A program made the position numbers and the translations under genes. Under the pieces are notes generated by a model. That model had not been told where the DNA came from, searched no databases, and was given only the letters and a program-made list of their open reading frames with translations. Of a stretch of DNA of 64,000 bases, positions 45,563-57,595 are shown piece by piece. How positions within the stretch are numbered: the first letter of the stretch is position 1; every line of letters starts with the position of its first letter. Where the stretch lies: NCBI RefSeq assembly GCF_029714365.1, contig NZ_CP121660.1:1364001-1428000 (forward strand), written 5' to 3'. The DNA comes from Sinorhizobium terangae. GTDB lineage: Bacteria; Pseudomonadota; Alphaproteobacteria; Rhizobiales; Rhizobiaceae.

Positions 45563-46482
45563 AGGCTGACCTCCATGCCGTCGAACCCGACTTCAAAGCC
45601 GCGGCTTTCCACCGCTGTGCGCTCGGGGCCAGGCCGCCAGATCGGGTTCGTGTTGTTGATGTGGACATAGACCTTTCGACGAATGTTCAGGCCATCGAGT
45701 ATGTCGAGGCTGCCGCCCTCGCCGCTGATCGGCATGTGGCCCATTCTGCGGCCCGTCTTGCGTCCCGTACCGGTCGCGATCATCTCACGGTCGGTAAAGA
45801 GCGTGCCGTCGAAGAACAGAGCGTCGGCATCCGCGAGGCGCGCGCCGAGACCGGCATTCATCACGCCACAGCCGGGAATATAATAAACGCGCTTGCTGCC
45901 GGCTTTAAGCTCGATCCCCACCGTGTTTTCGCCCTCGACGTTCAGATCCGGCTCGTCCTCTTCGAGGAACAGCGGGACCTTGCCGGGAACAGTGAAGAGC
46001 CGCGCCTCGAGGTCGGGAAGCGGAAAGAAAGCTTCTTCGATCTCGACGCTCCTCCTTGAAACCAGCTCCGGATCGAGCACGCGGAAGACCGGATTCTCGG
46101 CGATGATCTCGCCGACCGAACAGGTGGAAAACACCGTGAACGGCTGCTTTTCCCTGAGCACAAGCAGTCCCGCCAGATGATCGATGTCGCCGTTGGTCAG
46201 TACGACGCTCTTGATCGGACTGTGACGCAGCCGGCGCGGCTGCAGCAGACGATTGTGCTCAATCTGCTGGCGGATGTCCGGAGAGGCATTGAAGACGGCC
46301 CAGGCCTCGCCATCGAGGCTGACGGCAAGCGATGATTGGGTCTGTGGCTTGAGGGCGGAGCCCGGATCGCGCGCCATCGTGCAGTTCAGGCAGCCGCAAT
46401 TCCACTGCGGAAGGCCGCCGCCGGCGGCGGACCCCAGAACGATGATGCGAACATCGGATGATTTCTTCACCGGAATACCCAA
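45559..46482 (-). CDS. pqqB: PqqB, metallo-beta-lactamase-fold PQQ biosynthesis protein
   Basis: 307 residues. It is the non-haem iron hydroxylase acting on the PqqE product. IIVLGSAAGGGLPQWNCGCLNC (two adjacent stretches) holds the zinc cysteines, and VVLTNGDIDHLAGLL the metal site; MGHMPISGEGGS, and VYVHINNTNPI close the fold. No in-frame ATG precedes the conserved start: TTG 46482 or GTG 46470 must serve, without an obvious ribosome-binding site. A 215-base gap with a palindromic repeat separates it from pqqA. Confidence 0.94.
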   Translation of the reverse strand: MGIPVKKSSDVRIIVLGSAAGGGLPQWNCGCLNCTMARDPGSALKPQTQSSLAVSLDGEAWAVFNASPDIRQQIEHNRLLQPRRLRHSPIKSVVLTNGDIDHLAGLLVLREKQPFTVFSTCSVGEIIAENPVFRVLDPELVSRRSVEIEEAFFPLPDLEARLFTVPGKVPLFLEEDEPDLNVEGENTVGIELKAGSKRVYYIPGCGVMNAGLGARLADADALFFDGTLFTDREMIATGTGRKTGRRMGHMPISGEGGSLDILDGLNIRRKVYVHINNTNPIWRPGPERTAVESRGFEVGFDGMEVSL

Positions 46483-46590
46483 AGAGCTGCGGGCCGATCC
46501 TCGTAGGGCCGCGTCTCACAGCGCCGCGTGTCTTTATGAGATGCGCAAAGGTCGCCTCAAACCGATCCCGATTCGAGGAATCATGCAGTA

Positions 46591-46636
46591 GAGCGGGATG
46601 AGAAAACGTGTCGCGCTTTCCGCCGGTATCCCGCTC
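46591..46636. repeat. Rhizobial-type palindromic element between pqqA and pqqB
   Basis: Arms GAGCGGGAT (46591-46599) and ATCCCGCTC (46628-46636) pair perfectly around a 28-base centre that has its own GAAAA...TTTCC partial symmetry. The layout closely resembles the small palindromic repeats dispersed between genes in Rhizobiaceae, with GAAAAGTGTG-like and CGGTTTTCCGC-like cores. In RNA it would form a long hairpin downstream of pqqA, which could attenuate or protect the transcript. Confidence 0.7.
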
Positions 46637-46697
46637 CAACTTTTTGGAATGGATCACGGTCGTGATCTTGCGTCGACCCGACCGGAATCATCGCGAC

Positions 46698-46793
46698 CTA
46701 GAACAGGATCGGCTCATCCCCGTCCGCGGGAGCGTAGCGGGTGATTTCCATCGCGCAGCTGACTTCAATGAATTTCGGTTTATGCCAGGACAT
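46698..46793 (-). CDS. pqqA: PQQ precursor peptide
   Basis: 31-residue substrate peptide whose Glu and Tyr become PQQ. It reads MSWHKPKFIEVSCAMEITRY followed by APADGDEPILF; the E-x3-Y pair is in MEITRY. N-terminal W-K-P-x-F/I-x-E is also family-typical. GGAGGAG lies two bases before the ATG. It is too short for automatic ORF lists. The Met-Ser-Trp start and the acidic C-terminal tail resemble rhizobial PqqA. First gene of the pqq operon. Confidence 0.95.
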   Translation of the reverse strand: MSWHKPKFIEVSCAMEITRYAPADGDEPILF

Positions 46794-47159
46794 GTCTCCT
46801 CCATTCGTCCAGATCTGTGTGCCGCCCCGCATTACTGGCGCCTCGCAACCGGGCCGAACACGAAACAAGCTTTGCTCTCAGAGCGCCGCTCGGGTGAAGA
46901 GTCGGAGCGGCCTGTCGCCGCACCGACATGCCCGGCGTCGCCGTCGCCGGGTTTTGGAACCGCTATCGGTCCACGTCGGACCTGACTGCGGCGGTTACGG
47001 GTGATCCGTGCGAGGGTCCTCCGCCCTCTATGTTGAATGGTATCAACCGTTCAGTGGCCTCACAATTAAGACCAAGGTGGCGGTCGACACAGCGTTTTCC
47101 TGCCTCGCGACGGCGAACATTGTGCGTTCCGTCGACTGATCTGCCGGAGCGCTACCGGC
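46794..47159. promoter_or_regulatory. Intergenic region upstream of pqqA
   Basis: 366 bases between the 3' end of cbbR and pqqA. It should contain the pqqA promoter and the cbbR terminator. I do not see a confident -35/-10 pair. Short open frames in it have no protein-like features. Confidence 0.4.
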
Positions 47160-48101
47160 CTAGCGGAACGCGTTGGCCGGATAGGGCTTGCTGACCACCG
47201 GCAGGTATCTCGCGCCCTGCGCCAGCAGGAACCGCTCGAAAGCCTGCATCGCCGGGGTGGTGGCGCGGTCCAAGCGTGATACGCTGAACCATTGCCGGCG
47301 GATCGGCGTCTCCACCACATCGAGTATGACCAACCGGCCGAGCTTCACCTCCTGCTCGATAGTATGGGCCGAGATGAAGGCGATCCCAAGACCGGCGATG
47401 ACGGCCTGCTTGATCGTCTCGTTCGACGCGATCTCCGTGCCGAGTTCCTCCAGTCTGTGCGGCGTGCCGCTCAGAAAGATCTCAAGCGAGATGCGCGTTC
47501 CCGAACCCTTCTCGCGTACCAGGAACTGCTCCTGGGCAATCCGCTCCCGCGAAATTTCCAGGACACCTGCAAGCGCATGACCGGCGTTGGCGATGAAGAC
47601 CAGCGGATGGTCGCCGAACACTTGCGCGCGCACCTCGACATCGCGCGGTGGCCGCCCCATAAGGGCGACATCGATTTCATGATCCCTCAATTTTGTGATG
47701 ATCTCGGCGCGATTGCCGATGAAGAGGTTGATCTCGATGCCCGGAGTCTGATCGCGGAAGGCGGCAATCAGTTGCGGTGCGAAATATTTTCCGGTCGATA
47801 CGACACCGAGACGCAACCGCCCGGTCCTGAGCCCCTTGATGGCACTGATCGAATCCTCGAGCCCGACGAGGCTGTCTTCAACTGCCCGCGCCGCCTCCAG
47901 GAAGGCAATACCGTAAGCCGTCGGAACCATGCCGTTGCGCGTTCTGTCGAACAGCGGCACGCCGGCGTCCCGTTCCAGCTGCTGGATCTGCAAGGTGAGC
48001 GCCGGTCCGGTCACACGCAAAGCCTCGGCTGCGAGATTGATTTTCCCCAGCCTGCAAATGGCCTCAACAGTCCGGAGTTGGCGAAGGGTTACGTTGCGCA
48101 T
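47160..48101 (-). CDS. cbbR: LysR-type regulator of the Calvin-cycle operon
   Basis: 313 residues. A LysR helix-turn-helix is at residues 4-62 (TLRQLRTVEAICRLGKINLA, AALRVTGPALTLQIQQLERD region), and the substrate-binding domain starts at ~90 (LRLGVVSTGKYFAPQLIAAF). CbbR family features such as GNRAEIITKLRDHEIDVALM and GRPPRDVEVRAQVFGDHPLV are present. It is divergent from cbbF with ~115 bases between, the classic cbbR arrangement. It would activate the cbb operon in response to Calvin-cycle metabolites. ATG 48101 has only a weak ribosome-binding site. Confidence 0.95.
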   Translation of the reverse strand: MRNVTLRQLRTVEAICRLGKINLAAEALRVTGPALTLQIQQLERDAGVPLFDRTRNGMVPTAYGIAFLEAARAVEDSLVGLEDSISAIKGLRTGRLRLGVVSTGKYFAPQLIAAFRDQTPGIEINLFIGNRAEIITKLRDHEIDVALMGRPPRDVEVRAQVFGDHPLVFIANAGHALAGVLEISRERIAQEQFLVREKGSGTRISLEIFLSGTPHRLEELGTEIASNETIKQAVIAGLGIAFISAHTIEQEVKLGRLVILDVVETPIRRQWFSVSRLDRATTPAMQAFERFLLAQGARYLPVVSKPYPANAFR

Positions 48102-48185
48102 GCAAGAGAGTAAGTAAATCTAACTTCTGTAGTCAATCGAATAAATTTTACAAACCGCCCTTTTGCGCCATCCTTTCCCGGACAT
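48102..48185. promoter_or_regulatory. cbbR-cbbF intergenic operator/promoter region
   Basis: 84 bases, AT-rich compared with both flanking genes, between divergent starts of cbbR and cbbF. Several TNA/TAA motifs spaced by 7-11 bases (such as TAAATCTAA and TCAATCGAATAAA) are compatible with LysR-type boxes (T-N11-A). I cannot point to one exact CbbR site. Confidence 0.6.
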
Positions 48186-48215
48186 CGTGGGAGGAGACGT
48201 CGTGGGAGGAGACAT
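48186..48215 (+). repeat. 15-base tandem repeat duplicating the cbbF ribosome-binding site
   Basis: CGTGGGAGGAGACGT (48186-48200) is followed directly by CGTGGGAGGAGACAT (48201-48215), one mismatch. Each copy carries GGGAGGAG and an in-frame GTG, so cbbF has three possible starts: GTG 48187, GTG 48202 and ATG 48217. The ATG with the second GGAGGAG at proper distance is the likely start. Confidence 0.75.
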
Positions 48216-48216
48216 C

Positions 48217-49266
48217 ATGTCAGGCGCAACTCTCGAGGCTTATCTCGCATCGCGTACAGCCAATGGCGACGGTCCGGCGCCGGACGTGGCCGCAGTGATC
48301 CAGAGGCTGGCAACGGCCGCCCTCGTCGTCCGTAAAATCATGAATCAGGGAGCGCCCGATACCGCGTTCAGTGGCACCCCCGGGTTCAGCAATTCAGACG
48401 GCGACCTGCAGAAGAATCTGGACGTCCTGTGCAACGAGCTCTTCCTGTCGTGCCTGCAGGGGGCGCCGGTCGCATACTACGCCTCGGAAGAGCTGGAAAA
48501 GCCTGTCCTGCTCAATCCGGCGGCGCATCTCGCTGTTGCGATCGATCCGCTCGACGGCTCGTCGAACATCGAAAACAACGTCTCGATCGGCACTATCTTC
48601 TCCGTGCTTCCCGCCGCCAAGGGACCGGACGTGGACCCCTCCCAGTCCTTTCTGCAACCCGGAGACCGGCAATTGGCGGCGGGCTTTTTTATCTATGGTC
48701 CGCAAACCGCCCTCGTGCTCTCACTCGGCAAGGGCACGGAGATTTTCATCTTCTCCAACCGGCTCGGATGTTTCGTAGAGGCCTACAAGTCGGTCAGCAT
48801 CCCGGAGCGCACCAGCGAATTCGCCATCAACATGTCGAACTACCGACACTGGGAAGAGGCGATCCGGCTCTATGTCGACGATTGCCTGGCAGGCTCCGAG
48901 GGGCCGCGCGAGCGGGACTTCAACATGCGGTGGATCGCCTCGCTGGTCGCCGACACCTATCGGATCTTGGTTCGCGGCGGGATTTTCCTTTACCCCGCCG
49001 ATGGTCGAAAAGGATACCACCAGGGTCGGCTGCGGCTAGTCTACGAAGCCAACCCGATTGCTTTCATCATCGAGAACGCCGGCGGCGCGGCCACAAACTC
49101 CATCACCCGCATTCTCGATCTCGTTCCGGAAAACCTGCACCAGCGCGTGCCGCTGGCTTTCGGCTCGCGCCGCGAGGTGGCGCGCGTCGCCCGCTATCAC
49201 GTCGACCCGAACATGATTGGTGAACGCGCGCCGCTTTTCGGCAAGCGCGGTCTGTTTCGCGCCTAA
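48217..49266 (+). CDS. cbbF: Fructose-1,6-bisphosphatase, class I
   Basis: 349 residues. It hydrolyses fructose-1,6-bisphosphate (and, in this pathway, sedoheptulose-1,7-bisphosphate). The metal-binding region VAIDPLDGSSNIENNVSIGT and the C-terminal substrate site GGIFLYPADGRKGYHQGRLR are conserved; FSNSDGDLQKNLDVLCNELF sits near residue 65. First gene of the cbb operon under CbbR control; cbbP follows after 11 bases. The start is at ATG 48217 (MSGATLEAYLAS). Confidence 0.96.
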   Translation: MSGATLEAYLASRTANGDGPAPDVAAVIQRLATAALVVRKIMNQGAPDTAFSGTPGFSNSDGDLQKNLDVLCNELFLSCLQGAPVAYYASEELEKPVLLNPAAHLAVAIDPLDGSSNIENNVSIGTIFSVLPAAKGPDVDPSQSFLQPGDRQLAAGFFIYGPQTALVLSLGKGTEIFIFSNRLGCFVEAYKSVSIPERTSEFAINMSNYRHWEEAIRLYVDDCLAGSEGPRERDFNMRWIASLVADTYRILVRGGIFLYPADGRKGYHQGRLRLVYEANPIAFIIENAGGAATNSITRILDLVPENLHQRVPLAFGSRREVARVARYHVDPNMIGERAPLFGKRGLFRA

Positions 49267-49277
49267 AGGAGACCGGT

Positions 49278-50147
49278 ATGTCAGCCAAATACCCGATCAT
49301 ATCGATCACCGGCTCCTCCGGCGCCGGCACCACCACGGTGAAGGACACCTTCGAAAAGATCTTCAAGCGTGAGAACGTCTCGGCGTCCTTCATCGAAGGG
49401 GATGCTTTCCACCGCTACGACCGGGAAACCATGCGCCGCAAGATAGCCGAGGAGAAAGCGCGAGGCGTCGATTTCACCCATTTCTCCGCCGAGGCGAACG
49501 AACTGGAAATCCTGGAGAGCGTCTTTGCCGAATATGGCAGGCGCGGCATCGGACGCACGCGTCACTACGTGCATGACGACGCCGAAGCCGCGAAATATGG
49601 CGCGGAACCCGGGACATTCACGAACTGGGAAGAGTTTGGCGACAGCGATCTCCTGTTCTATGAGGGATTGCATGGCTGTGCCGTCACCGAGACGGTCAAT
49701 CTCGCCCAGCATTGTGATCTGAAGATCGGCGTCGTTCCGGTGATCAATCTCGAATGGATTCAGAAGATCCATCGCGACAAGGCGACGCGCGGCTACTCCA
49801 CCGAGGCCGTAACCGACACGATCCTGCGGCGCATGCCCGACTATGTGCACCATATCTGCCCGCAGTTTTCGCTCACCGATATTAATTTCCAGCGTGTGCC
49901 GATCGTCGACACGTCCAACCCCTTCATCGCCCGCTGGATACCGACGCACGCCGAATCCATCCTGGTCATCCGCTTCGCCAAACCGCAAAGCATCGATTTC
50001 CCCTACCTGCTGTCGATGCTCCACAACAGCTTCATGTCGCGCGCCAATTCCATCGTGGTGCCGGGCGACAAGCTCGATCTCGCCATGCAGCTGATCTTTA
50101 CGCCGCTCATCCACAAACTGCTCGAGCGCAAACACCGCATGTCGTGA
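49278..50147 (+). CDS. cbbP: Phosphoribulokinase
   Basis: 289 residues, the bacterial octameric type. It phosphorylates ribulose-5-phosphate to RuBP. The P-loop is [20 protein letters not shown]; the substrate-binding [17 protein letters not shown] and [15 protein letters not shown] follow; [20 protein letters not shown] is the Walker B region. AAAGGAG precedes the ATG. Together with RuBisCO it makes the pathway a true Calvin cycle. Confidence 0.97.
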   Translation: MSAKYPIISITGSSGAGTTTVKDTFEKIFKRENVSASFIEGDAFHRYDRETMRRKIAEEKARGVDFTHFSAEANELEILESVFAEYGRRGIGRTRHYVHDDAEAAKYGAEPGTFTNWEEFGDSDLLFYEGLHGCAVTETVNLAQHCDLKIGVVPVINLEWIQKIHRDKATRGYSTEAVTDTILRRMPDYVHHICPQFSLTDINFQRVPIVDTSNPFIARWIPTHAESILVIRFAKPQSIDFPYLLSMLHNSFMSRANSIVVPGDKLDLAMQLIFTPLIHKLLERKHRMS

Positions 50148-50157
50148 GGAGGACATC

Positions 50158-52245
50158 ATGAATGTTTCGCAGCAGATCGAAGCCCGACCCGCCGCATCGG
50201 AGCGCAACATGGCCGATGCCATCCGGTTTCTTGCCATGGATGCCGTGCAGAAGGCCAATTCCGGCCATCCCGGGATGCCGATGGGCATGGCCGACGCGGT
50301 GACCGTCCTCTTCAACCGCTTCATCAAGATTGACCCCTCCCTGCCCGACTGGCCGGATCGCGATCGTTTCGTGCTTTCGGCCGGTCATGGGTCGATGCTC
50401 ATCTATGCCATCCACCACCTCATCGGCTTTGCCGACATGCCGATGGCCGAGCTGTCAGCATTCCGCCAGCTCGGCTCGAAAACGGCCGGCCATCCCGAAT
50501 ACGGCCATGCCCTTGGGATCGAGACCACCACCGGCCCGCTCGGCCAGGGAATTGCCACGGCCGTCGGCATGGCGATTGCCGAACAGATGATGGCCGCCCG
50601 GTTCAGCAGTTCGCTCTGCAACCACTTCACCTATGTGGTGGCCGGCGACGGCTGCCTGCAGGAGGGTATCAGCCACGAGGCGATCGACCTTGCCGGACAT
50701 CTGAAGCTGCGCAAGCTCATCGTGCTCTGGGACGACAACCGGATATCGATCGATGGTTCGACCGACCTCTCCACCTCCATGAACCAGCTTGCGCGCTTCC
50801 GCGCCGCCGGCTGGGACGCGCAACGCGTCGATGGCCACGACCCCGAGGCCGTGGCGAAGGCGATCCAGCGAGCGCACCGGACCCGCAAGCCATCGCTGAT
50901 TGCCTGCCGCACCCGGATCGGCAAGGGCGCAGCCAGCATGGAAGGATCGCACAAGACCCATGGGGCAGCACTCGGCGACAAGGAAATCGCCGCGACACGC
51001 GAAAAGCTCGCCTGGCCACACCCACCCTTCTTCGTGCCGCCCGAGATCAAGTCCGCCTGGCAGCGGGTGGCGGTCAGAGGCCGGATGGCGCGCGAGGCAT
51101 GGGAAACCCGGCTGGATGCTTCCCGCTCGAAAAGGCGCTACGAACAAACCGTCGGCCGGCAACTAGGCGACGACCTTGCTCCTCTGCTGGCTAAATTCCG
51201 AGCGGCACACCGCAAGAGAGCCTCCAAGGTCGCCACACGCCAGGCCTCGCAGATGACGCTTGAGGTCATCAATGGCGCGACGGCCTTGACGGTCGGCGGC
51301 TCCGCGGACCTCACCGGCTCGAACCTGACGATGACGTCTCAGACCCAACCGATTGCGCCTGGCAATTTCAAGGGCCGCTACCTGCATTACGGTATCCGTG
51401 AGCACGGCATGGCGGCCGCCATGAACGGCATCGCGCTCCATGGCGGCTTCATTCCTTACGGCGGTACCTTCCTGGTGTTTTCAGACTACGCGCGCGGCGC
51501 GATCCGTCTCTCGGCGCTGATGGGTCTGCCCGTCATCTACGTACTGACCCATGATTCCATCGGGCTCGGCGAGGACGGGCCTACCCACCAGCCGGTCGAA
51601 CATCTGGCGATGCTGCGTGCCACCCCGAACCTCCAGGTCTTCCGGCCCGCCGACATCATCGAGACGGCGGAATGCTGGGAGATCGCGCTTGGCGAGAAGA
51701 AGACGCCAAGCGTCCTCGCTCTCTCGCGGCAGGCTCTGCCGATGCTGCGCCAGACCGACGGCGACGAGAATTTGTCAGCGCGCGGGGCGTATGTCCTCAG
51801 GGAAGCGCGTGGGGCCCGCGACGTTACGCTGCTTGCCACCGGGTCCGAGGTCGAGATCGCCGTCGCTGCAGCGGAACGCTTGCAGGCCGAGGAGAGTATC
51901 GAAGCGGCGGTGGTCTCCATGCCCTGCTGGGAGAAATTCGAAGTCCAGGATGTATCCTATCAGCGGCAGGTCCTCGGAGATGCCCCGCGCATTGCCGTGG
52001 AAGCGGCCGGCCGCCTCGGCTGGGATCGCTGGATGGGGCCGGACGGTGCCTTCGTCGGCATGCTCGGCTTCGGCGCTTCCGCGCCCGCGGGAGACCTCTA
52101 CCGCCATTTCGGCATCACCGCCGACCACATCATCGCCGAAGCGTTGAGGCTCGTTCGCAAGGAATTCCGGGACGCGCGCCCCATCGGCACCGGGACCACC
52201 ATGCGGGCCGGCGAAGCCGTCATCGCATCGTCCAGGGAGGTTTGA
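50158..52245 (+). CDS. cbbT: Transketolase
   Basis: 695 residues, thiamine-diphosphate enzyme of the regenerative phase. [20 protein letters not shown], the ThDP site [34 protein letters not shown], and the pyrimidine-domain [18 protein letters not shown], then [19 protein letters not shown] are all standard. GAGGAGG lies upstream of the ATG. Downstream cbbA begins two bases after its stop region (CCATGG), showing tight packing. Confidence 0.96.
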   Translation: MNVSQQIEARPAASERNMADAIRFLAMDAVQKANSGHPGMPMGMADAVTVLFNRFIKIDPSLPDWPDRDRFVLSAGHGSMLIYAIHHLIGFADMPMAELSAFRQLGSKTAGHPEYGHALGIETTTGPLGQGIATAVGMAIAEQMMAARFSSSLCNHFTYVVAGDGCLQEGISHEAIDLAGHLKLRKLIVLWDDNRISIDGSTDLSTSMNQLARFRAAGWDAQRVDGHDPEAVAKAIQRAHRTRKPSLIACRTRIGKGAASMEGSHKTHGAALGDKEIAATREKLAWPHPPFFVPPEIKSAWQRVAVRGRMAREAWETRLDASRSKRRYEQTVGRQLGDDLAPLLAKFRAAHRKRASKVATRQASQMTLEVINGATALTVGGSADLTGSNLTMTSQTQPIAPGNFKGRYLHYGIREHGMAAAMNGIALHGGFIPYGGTFLVFSDYARGAIRLSALMGLPVIYVLTHDSIGLGEDGPTHQPVEHLAMLRATPNLQVFRPADIIETAECWEIALGEKKTPSVLALSRQALPMLRQTDGDENLSARGAYVLREARGARDVTLLATGSEVEIAVAAAERLQAEESIEAAVVSMPCWEKFEVQDVSYQRQVLGDAPRIAVEAAGRLGWDRWMGPDGAFVGMLGFGASAPAGDLYRHFGITADHIIAEALRLVRKEFRDARPIGTGTTMRAGEAVIASSREV

Positions 52246-52247
52246 CC

Positions 52248-54814
<2,567 letters not shown>

Positions 54815-54840
54815 CGGATACAGGAATAAGGAGAGACGAC

Positions 54841-55230
54841 ATGCGTATCACTCAAGGATGCTTCTCGTTCCTGCCGGACCTGACGGACGAACAGGTAACG
54901 GCACAGGTGGAGTACTGTCTCGGTAAGGGATGGGCGATCGGCGTCGAGCATACTGACGATCCGCATCCCCGCAACACCTACTGGGAAATGTGGGGCAATC
55001 CGATGTTCGACCTCAAGGATGCCAAGGGCGTCATGATGGAGTTGGAGGATTGCCGCAAAGCCCATCCGCAGGATTACATCCGCCTGAATGCCTTCGATTC
55101 CAGCCGCGGCCTCGAGACTGTGACGATGTCCTTCATCGTCAACCGTCCCGACAACGAGCCAAAACTGCGAATGACCCGCACGGAAAGCCGCGGTCGCAGC
55201 CAGCGCTATGCCTGGGAAACGCAGCGATAA
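54841..55230 (+). CDS. cbbS: RuBisCO small subunit
   Basis: 129 residues. It starts [19 protein letters not shown] and contains [20 protein letters not shown] and the [20 protein letters not shown] segment; the extended C-terminus ([20 protein letters not shown]) is typical of red-type small subunits, forming a beta-hairpin in the solvent channel. AAGGAGAG is before the ATG at 54841; the longer frame upstream is inside cbbL in another phase. Confidence 0.97.
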   Translation: MRITQGCFSFLPDLTDEQVTAQVEYCLGKGWAIGVEHTDDPHPRNTYWEMWGNPMFDLKDAKGVMMELEDCRKAHPQDYIRLNAFDSSRGLETVTMSFIVNRPDNEPKLRMTRTESRGRSQRYAWETQR

Positions 55231-55243
55231 AGGAGCAGACAAG

Positions 55244-56179
55244 ATGGCGATGCCGCAAGCCCAATCGAGCACCGAAAGCCTGCCGACATCGGTCGACCTC
55301 GCCGAGGAATACAGGGCCTCCGGCGTCGCCGAAATCCTCGACGAGCTGGATCGAGAGCTCGTTGGCCTGAAACCCGTGAAGCGGCGGATCCGCGAGACGG
55401 CCGCCCTGCTGCTCGTTGAACGGGCCCGCCGTGCGATGGGCCTCACCCACGAGCCGCCGTCGCTGCACATGAGCTTCACCGGCAATCCCGGCACCGGCAA
55501 GACGACGGTCGCCTTGCGCATGGCCAATCTGCTGCACCGGCTCGGCTATATCCGCAAGGGACATCTCGTGTCGGTGACGCGCGACGATCTGGTCGGACAG
55601 TATATCGGCCACACGGCGCCCAAGACCAAGGAGATCCTGAAGAAGGCAATGGGCGGCGTGCTGTTCATCGACGAGGCCTATTATCTCTACCGTCCGGACA
55701 ACGAGCGCGACTACGGCCAGGAAGCGATCGAGATCCTGCTGCAGGTCATGGAGAACAACCGCGACGATCTTGTCGTCATTCTCGCCGGCTACGCCGACCG
55801 CATGGACCGGTTTTTCGAGAGCAACCCGGGCTTCCGCTCGCGCATTGCCCACCATATCGATTTTCCCGACTACGACGACGGCGAGCTCCTGTCGATTGCA
55901 GAGAGCATGCTCAGCCGTCAGGGCTATCGATTTGACGCCAAGGCGACAGCGGTGATGGGCGACTACATCGCGCGCCGCCGGCGCCAGCCGCATTTCGCCA
56001 ATGCGCGCTCGATCCGCAACGCGCTCGACCGGGCGCGACTGCGGCAGGCAAACCGCCTGTTCGAGGAAACCGTCGGCCCGGTCGACGCCGAGCAACTCTC
56101 AACCATCACGGCTCGGGACATTTCCGCAAGTCGCGTGTTCAGCATGGGAGAGCCCAATCATCCGGAGACTTCGTCATGA
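55244..56179 (+). CDS. cbbX: Red-type RuBisCO activase, AAA+ protein
   Basis: 311 residues. It remodels inhibited RuBisCO, pulling on the CbbL C-terminus. Walker A is [20 protein letters not shown], pore loop region [20 protein letters not shown], Walker [16 protein letters not shown], sensor/arginine-finger [20 protein letters not shown]. It starts at ATG 55244 behind AAGGAG. Stop overlaps the rpe start (ATGA), so they are translationally coupled. Confidence 0.96.
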   Translation: MAMPQAQSSTESLPTSVDLAEEYRASGVAEILDELDRELVGLKPVKRRIRETAALLLVERARRAMGLTHEPPSLHMSFTGNPGTGKTTVALRMANLLHRLGYIRKGHLVSVTRDDLVGQYIGHTAPKTKEILKKAMGGVLFIDEAYYLYRPDNERDYGQEAIEILLQVMENNRDDLVVILAGYADRMDRFFESNPGFRSRIAHHIDFPDYDDGELLSIAESMLSRQGYRFDAKATAVMGDYIARRRRQPHFANARSIRNALDRARLRQANRLFEETVGPVDAEQLSTITARDISASRVFSMGEPNHPETSS

Positions 56180-56862
56180 GCGAGAAGACCATCATAGCCC
56201 CTTCGGTTCTGTCGGCTGATTTCGCAAGACTCGGCGAAGAGGTCGAGACCGTCTGCCGGGCGGGTGCCGACTGGATCCACCTTGACGTTATGGACGGCCA
56301 TTTCGTGCCGAACATCACCTTCGGGCCACCGGTCATCAAGGCGATCCGGAGCCGAACGGACAAGGTGTTCGACTGTCACTTGATGATCGCACCAGCCGAC
56401 CCGTTTCTCGGTGCCTTCGCCGAGGCCGGCTGCGACATCATCACAGTTCATGCCGAAGCGACTACCCACCTCGACCGGTCGTTGCAGGCGATCCGCGACC
56501 TCGGCTGCAAGGCCGGCGTGTCGCTCAATCCCTCGACGCCGGAAACCGCCATCGAATATGTGCTGGACCGACTGGACCTCGTCCTCCTGATGACGGTCAA
56601 TCCGGGTTTCGGCGGCCAGGCCTTTATTCCATCGGTCGTCGAGAAGGTGCGGCGCGTGAAGTCCATGGTTGGCAGCCGTCCAATCCACATCGAGATCGAC
56701 GGCGGCGTGACGCCGGAAACGGCACCGCTCGTTGCCGCCGCCGGTGCGGACGTGTTGGTTGCCGGCTCCGGGGTGTTCAAGGGTGGCAGCGAGGAAGCCT
56801 ACGCGAAAAACATCGCGGCCATCCGTGCGGCCTCCGATGGCGCGATGAAGAAAGCGGCATGA
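56176..56862 (+). CDS. rpe: Ribulose-phosphate 3-epimerase
   Basis: 228 residues, TIM-barrel epimerase (also called cbbE) that supplies ribulose-5-phosphate. [51 protein letters not shown] and [20 protein letters not shown] carry the metal and phosphate-binding residues. The ATG overlaps the cbbX stop. It completes the Calvin-cycle set in the operon; GAP dehydrogenase and phosphoglycerate kinase must come from elsewhere. Confidence 0.96.
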   Translation: MSEKTIIAPSVLSADFARLGEEVETVCRAGADWIHLDVMDGHFVPNITFGPPVIKAIRSRTDKVFDCHLMIAPADPFLGAFAEAGCDIITVHAEATTHLDRSLQAIRDLGCKAGVSLNPSTPETAIEYVLDRLDLVLLMTVNPGFGGQAFIPSVVEKVRRVKSMVGSRPIHIEIDGGVTPETAPLVAAAGADVLVAGSGVFKGGSEEAYAKNIAAIRAASDGAMKKAA

Positions 56863-56865
56863 GCC

Positions 56866-57432
56866 ATGGCCGCGACACCTCCTATCTGTGATTTCGGCTG
56901 GCCGGCGGTCGACGCCAGGCTTCCCGGCGTCGATGGTCTCACTCACTCCATATTCGATCGGGCCGGCCCGAAGGGGCTGGTTGTTGCCTTCATCTGCAAT
57001 CACTGCCCCTATGTGAAAGCGGTCATTGGCCGGATCGTTCGGGACGCGGTCGGCCTCAAGACTCACGGCGTCGGCTTCGTGGCGATCAACGCCAATGACG
57101 CCGACACGTATCCGGAAGACTCGTTCGACAACATGAAGCGCTTCGCTTCGCAAAACGCCCTGCCCTTTCCCTATCTCTACGATGAGGACCAATCCGTCGC
57201 GAAAGCCTATGGCGCCGTCTGCACGCCGGACTTCTTCGGCTTCAACAAGGACATGAAGCTGCAATATCGCGGGCGACTGGACGCCTCGCGCAAGGAGATC
57301 GGCCCTGCCGATCTGAGGCGCGACCTTTACGAGGCCATGGTCATGGTCGCGCTGTTCGGCAAAGGCCCATCGGAACAACAGCCCTCCATAGGCTGTGCCA
57401 TCAAATGGAAAGCATCGGCCTATCAGGCTTGA
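56866..57432 (+). CDS. Thioredoxin-fold (AhpC/TSA-like) protein at the end of the cbb operon
   Basis: 188 residues. A CxxC redox site is in VAFICNHCPYVKAVIGRIV, followed by VGFVAINANDADTYPEDSFD, LPFPYLYDEDQSVAKAYGAV and CTPDFFGFNKDMKLQYRGRL, including the cis-proline after CT. Proteins of this type are peroxiredoxin-like, of unknown partner. It starts three bases after rpe ends, so it belongs to the cbb operon. It might protect Calvin-cycle enzymes or modulate their thiols. No signal peptide. Confidence 0.85.
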   Translation: MAATPPICDFGWPAVDARLPGVDGLTHSIFDRAGPKGLVVAFICNHCPYVKAVIGRIVRDAVGLKTHGVGFVAINANDADTYPEDSFDNMKRFASQNALPFPYLYDEDQSVAKAYGAVCTPDFFGFNKDMKLQYRGRLDASRKEIGPADLRRDLYEAMVMVALFGKGPSEQQPSIGCAIKWKASAYQA

Positions 57433-57456
57433 ATCCCATTTCGCCGACGGGTTAGC

Positions 57457-57488
57457 CACCCCCTCTGCCCTGCCGGGCAGAGGGGGTG
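57457..57488. terminator. Strong hairpin after the cbb operon
   Basis: Arms CACCCCCTCTGCCC and GGGCAGAGGGGGTG (14 perfect pairs) enclose a TGCC loop. No U-run follows on either strand, so it may stop or stabilise transcripts of either the cbb operon or the convergent gfa gene rather than act as a textbook intrinsic terminator. Confidence 0.7.
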
Positions 57489-57520
57489 CCTCCAACCGAC
57501 TTGGCCGTAAACGCCTCAAA

Positions 57521-57566
57521 CCCCACCCGTTGGGAGCGCCTCCTAACAGGAGACAAACGGGCGGGG
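57521..57566. terminator. Second, nested hairpin between cbb operon and gfa
   Basis: CCCCACCCGTT (57521-57531) and AACGGGCGGGG (57556-57566) pair with one mismatch; inside lies a small perfect hairpin, CTCCT-AAC-AGGAG (57540-57552). It stands between the convergent 3' ends and probably acts with the upstream hairpin as a bidirectional transcription barrier. Confidence 0.55.
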
Positions 57567-57595
57567 TCCGAGGGAGGAGGTGTTGGGCTCTCTTG

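Noticed and set aside
48186..48215. Possible CRISPR or larger repeat array
   Set aside because: Only two adjacent 15-base copies without spacers, explained by a duplicated ribosome-binding site.
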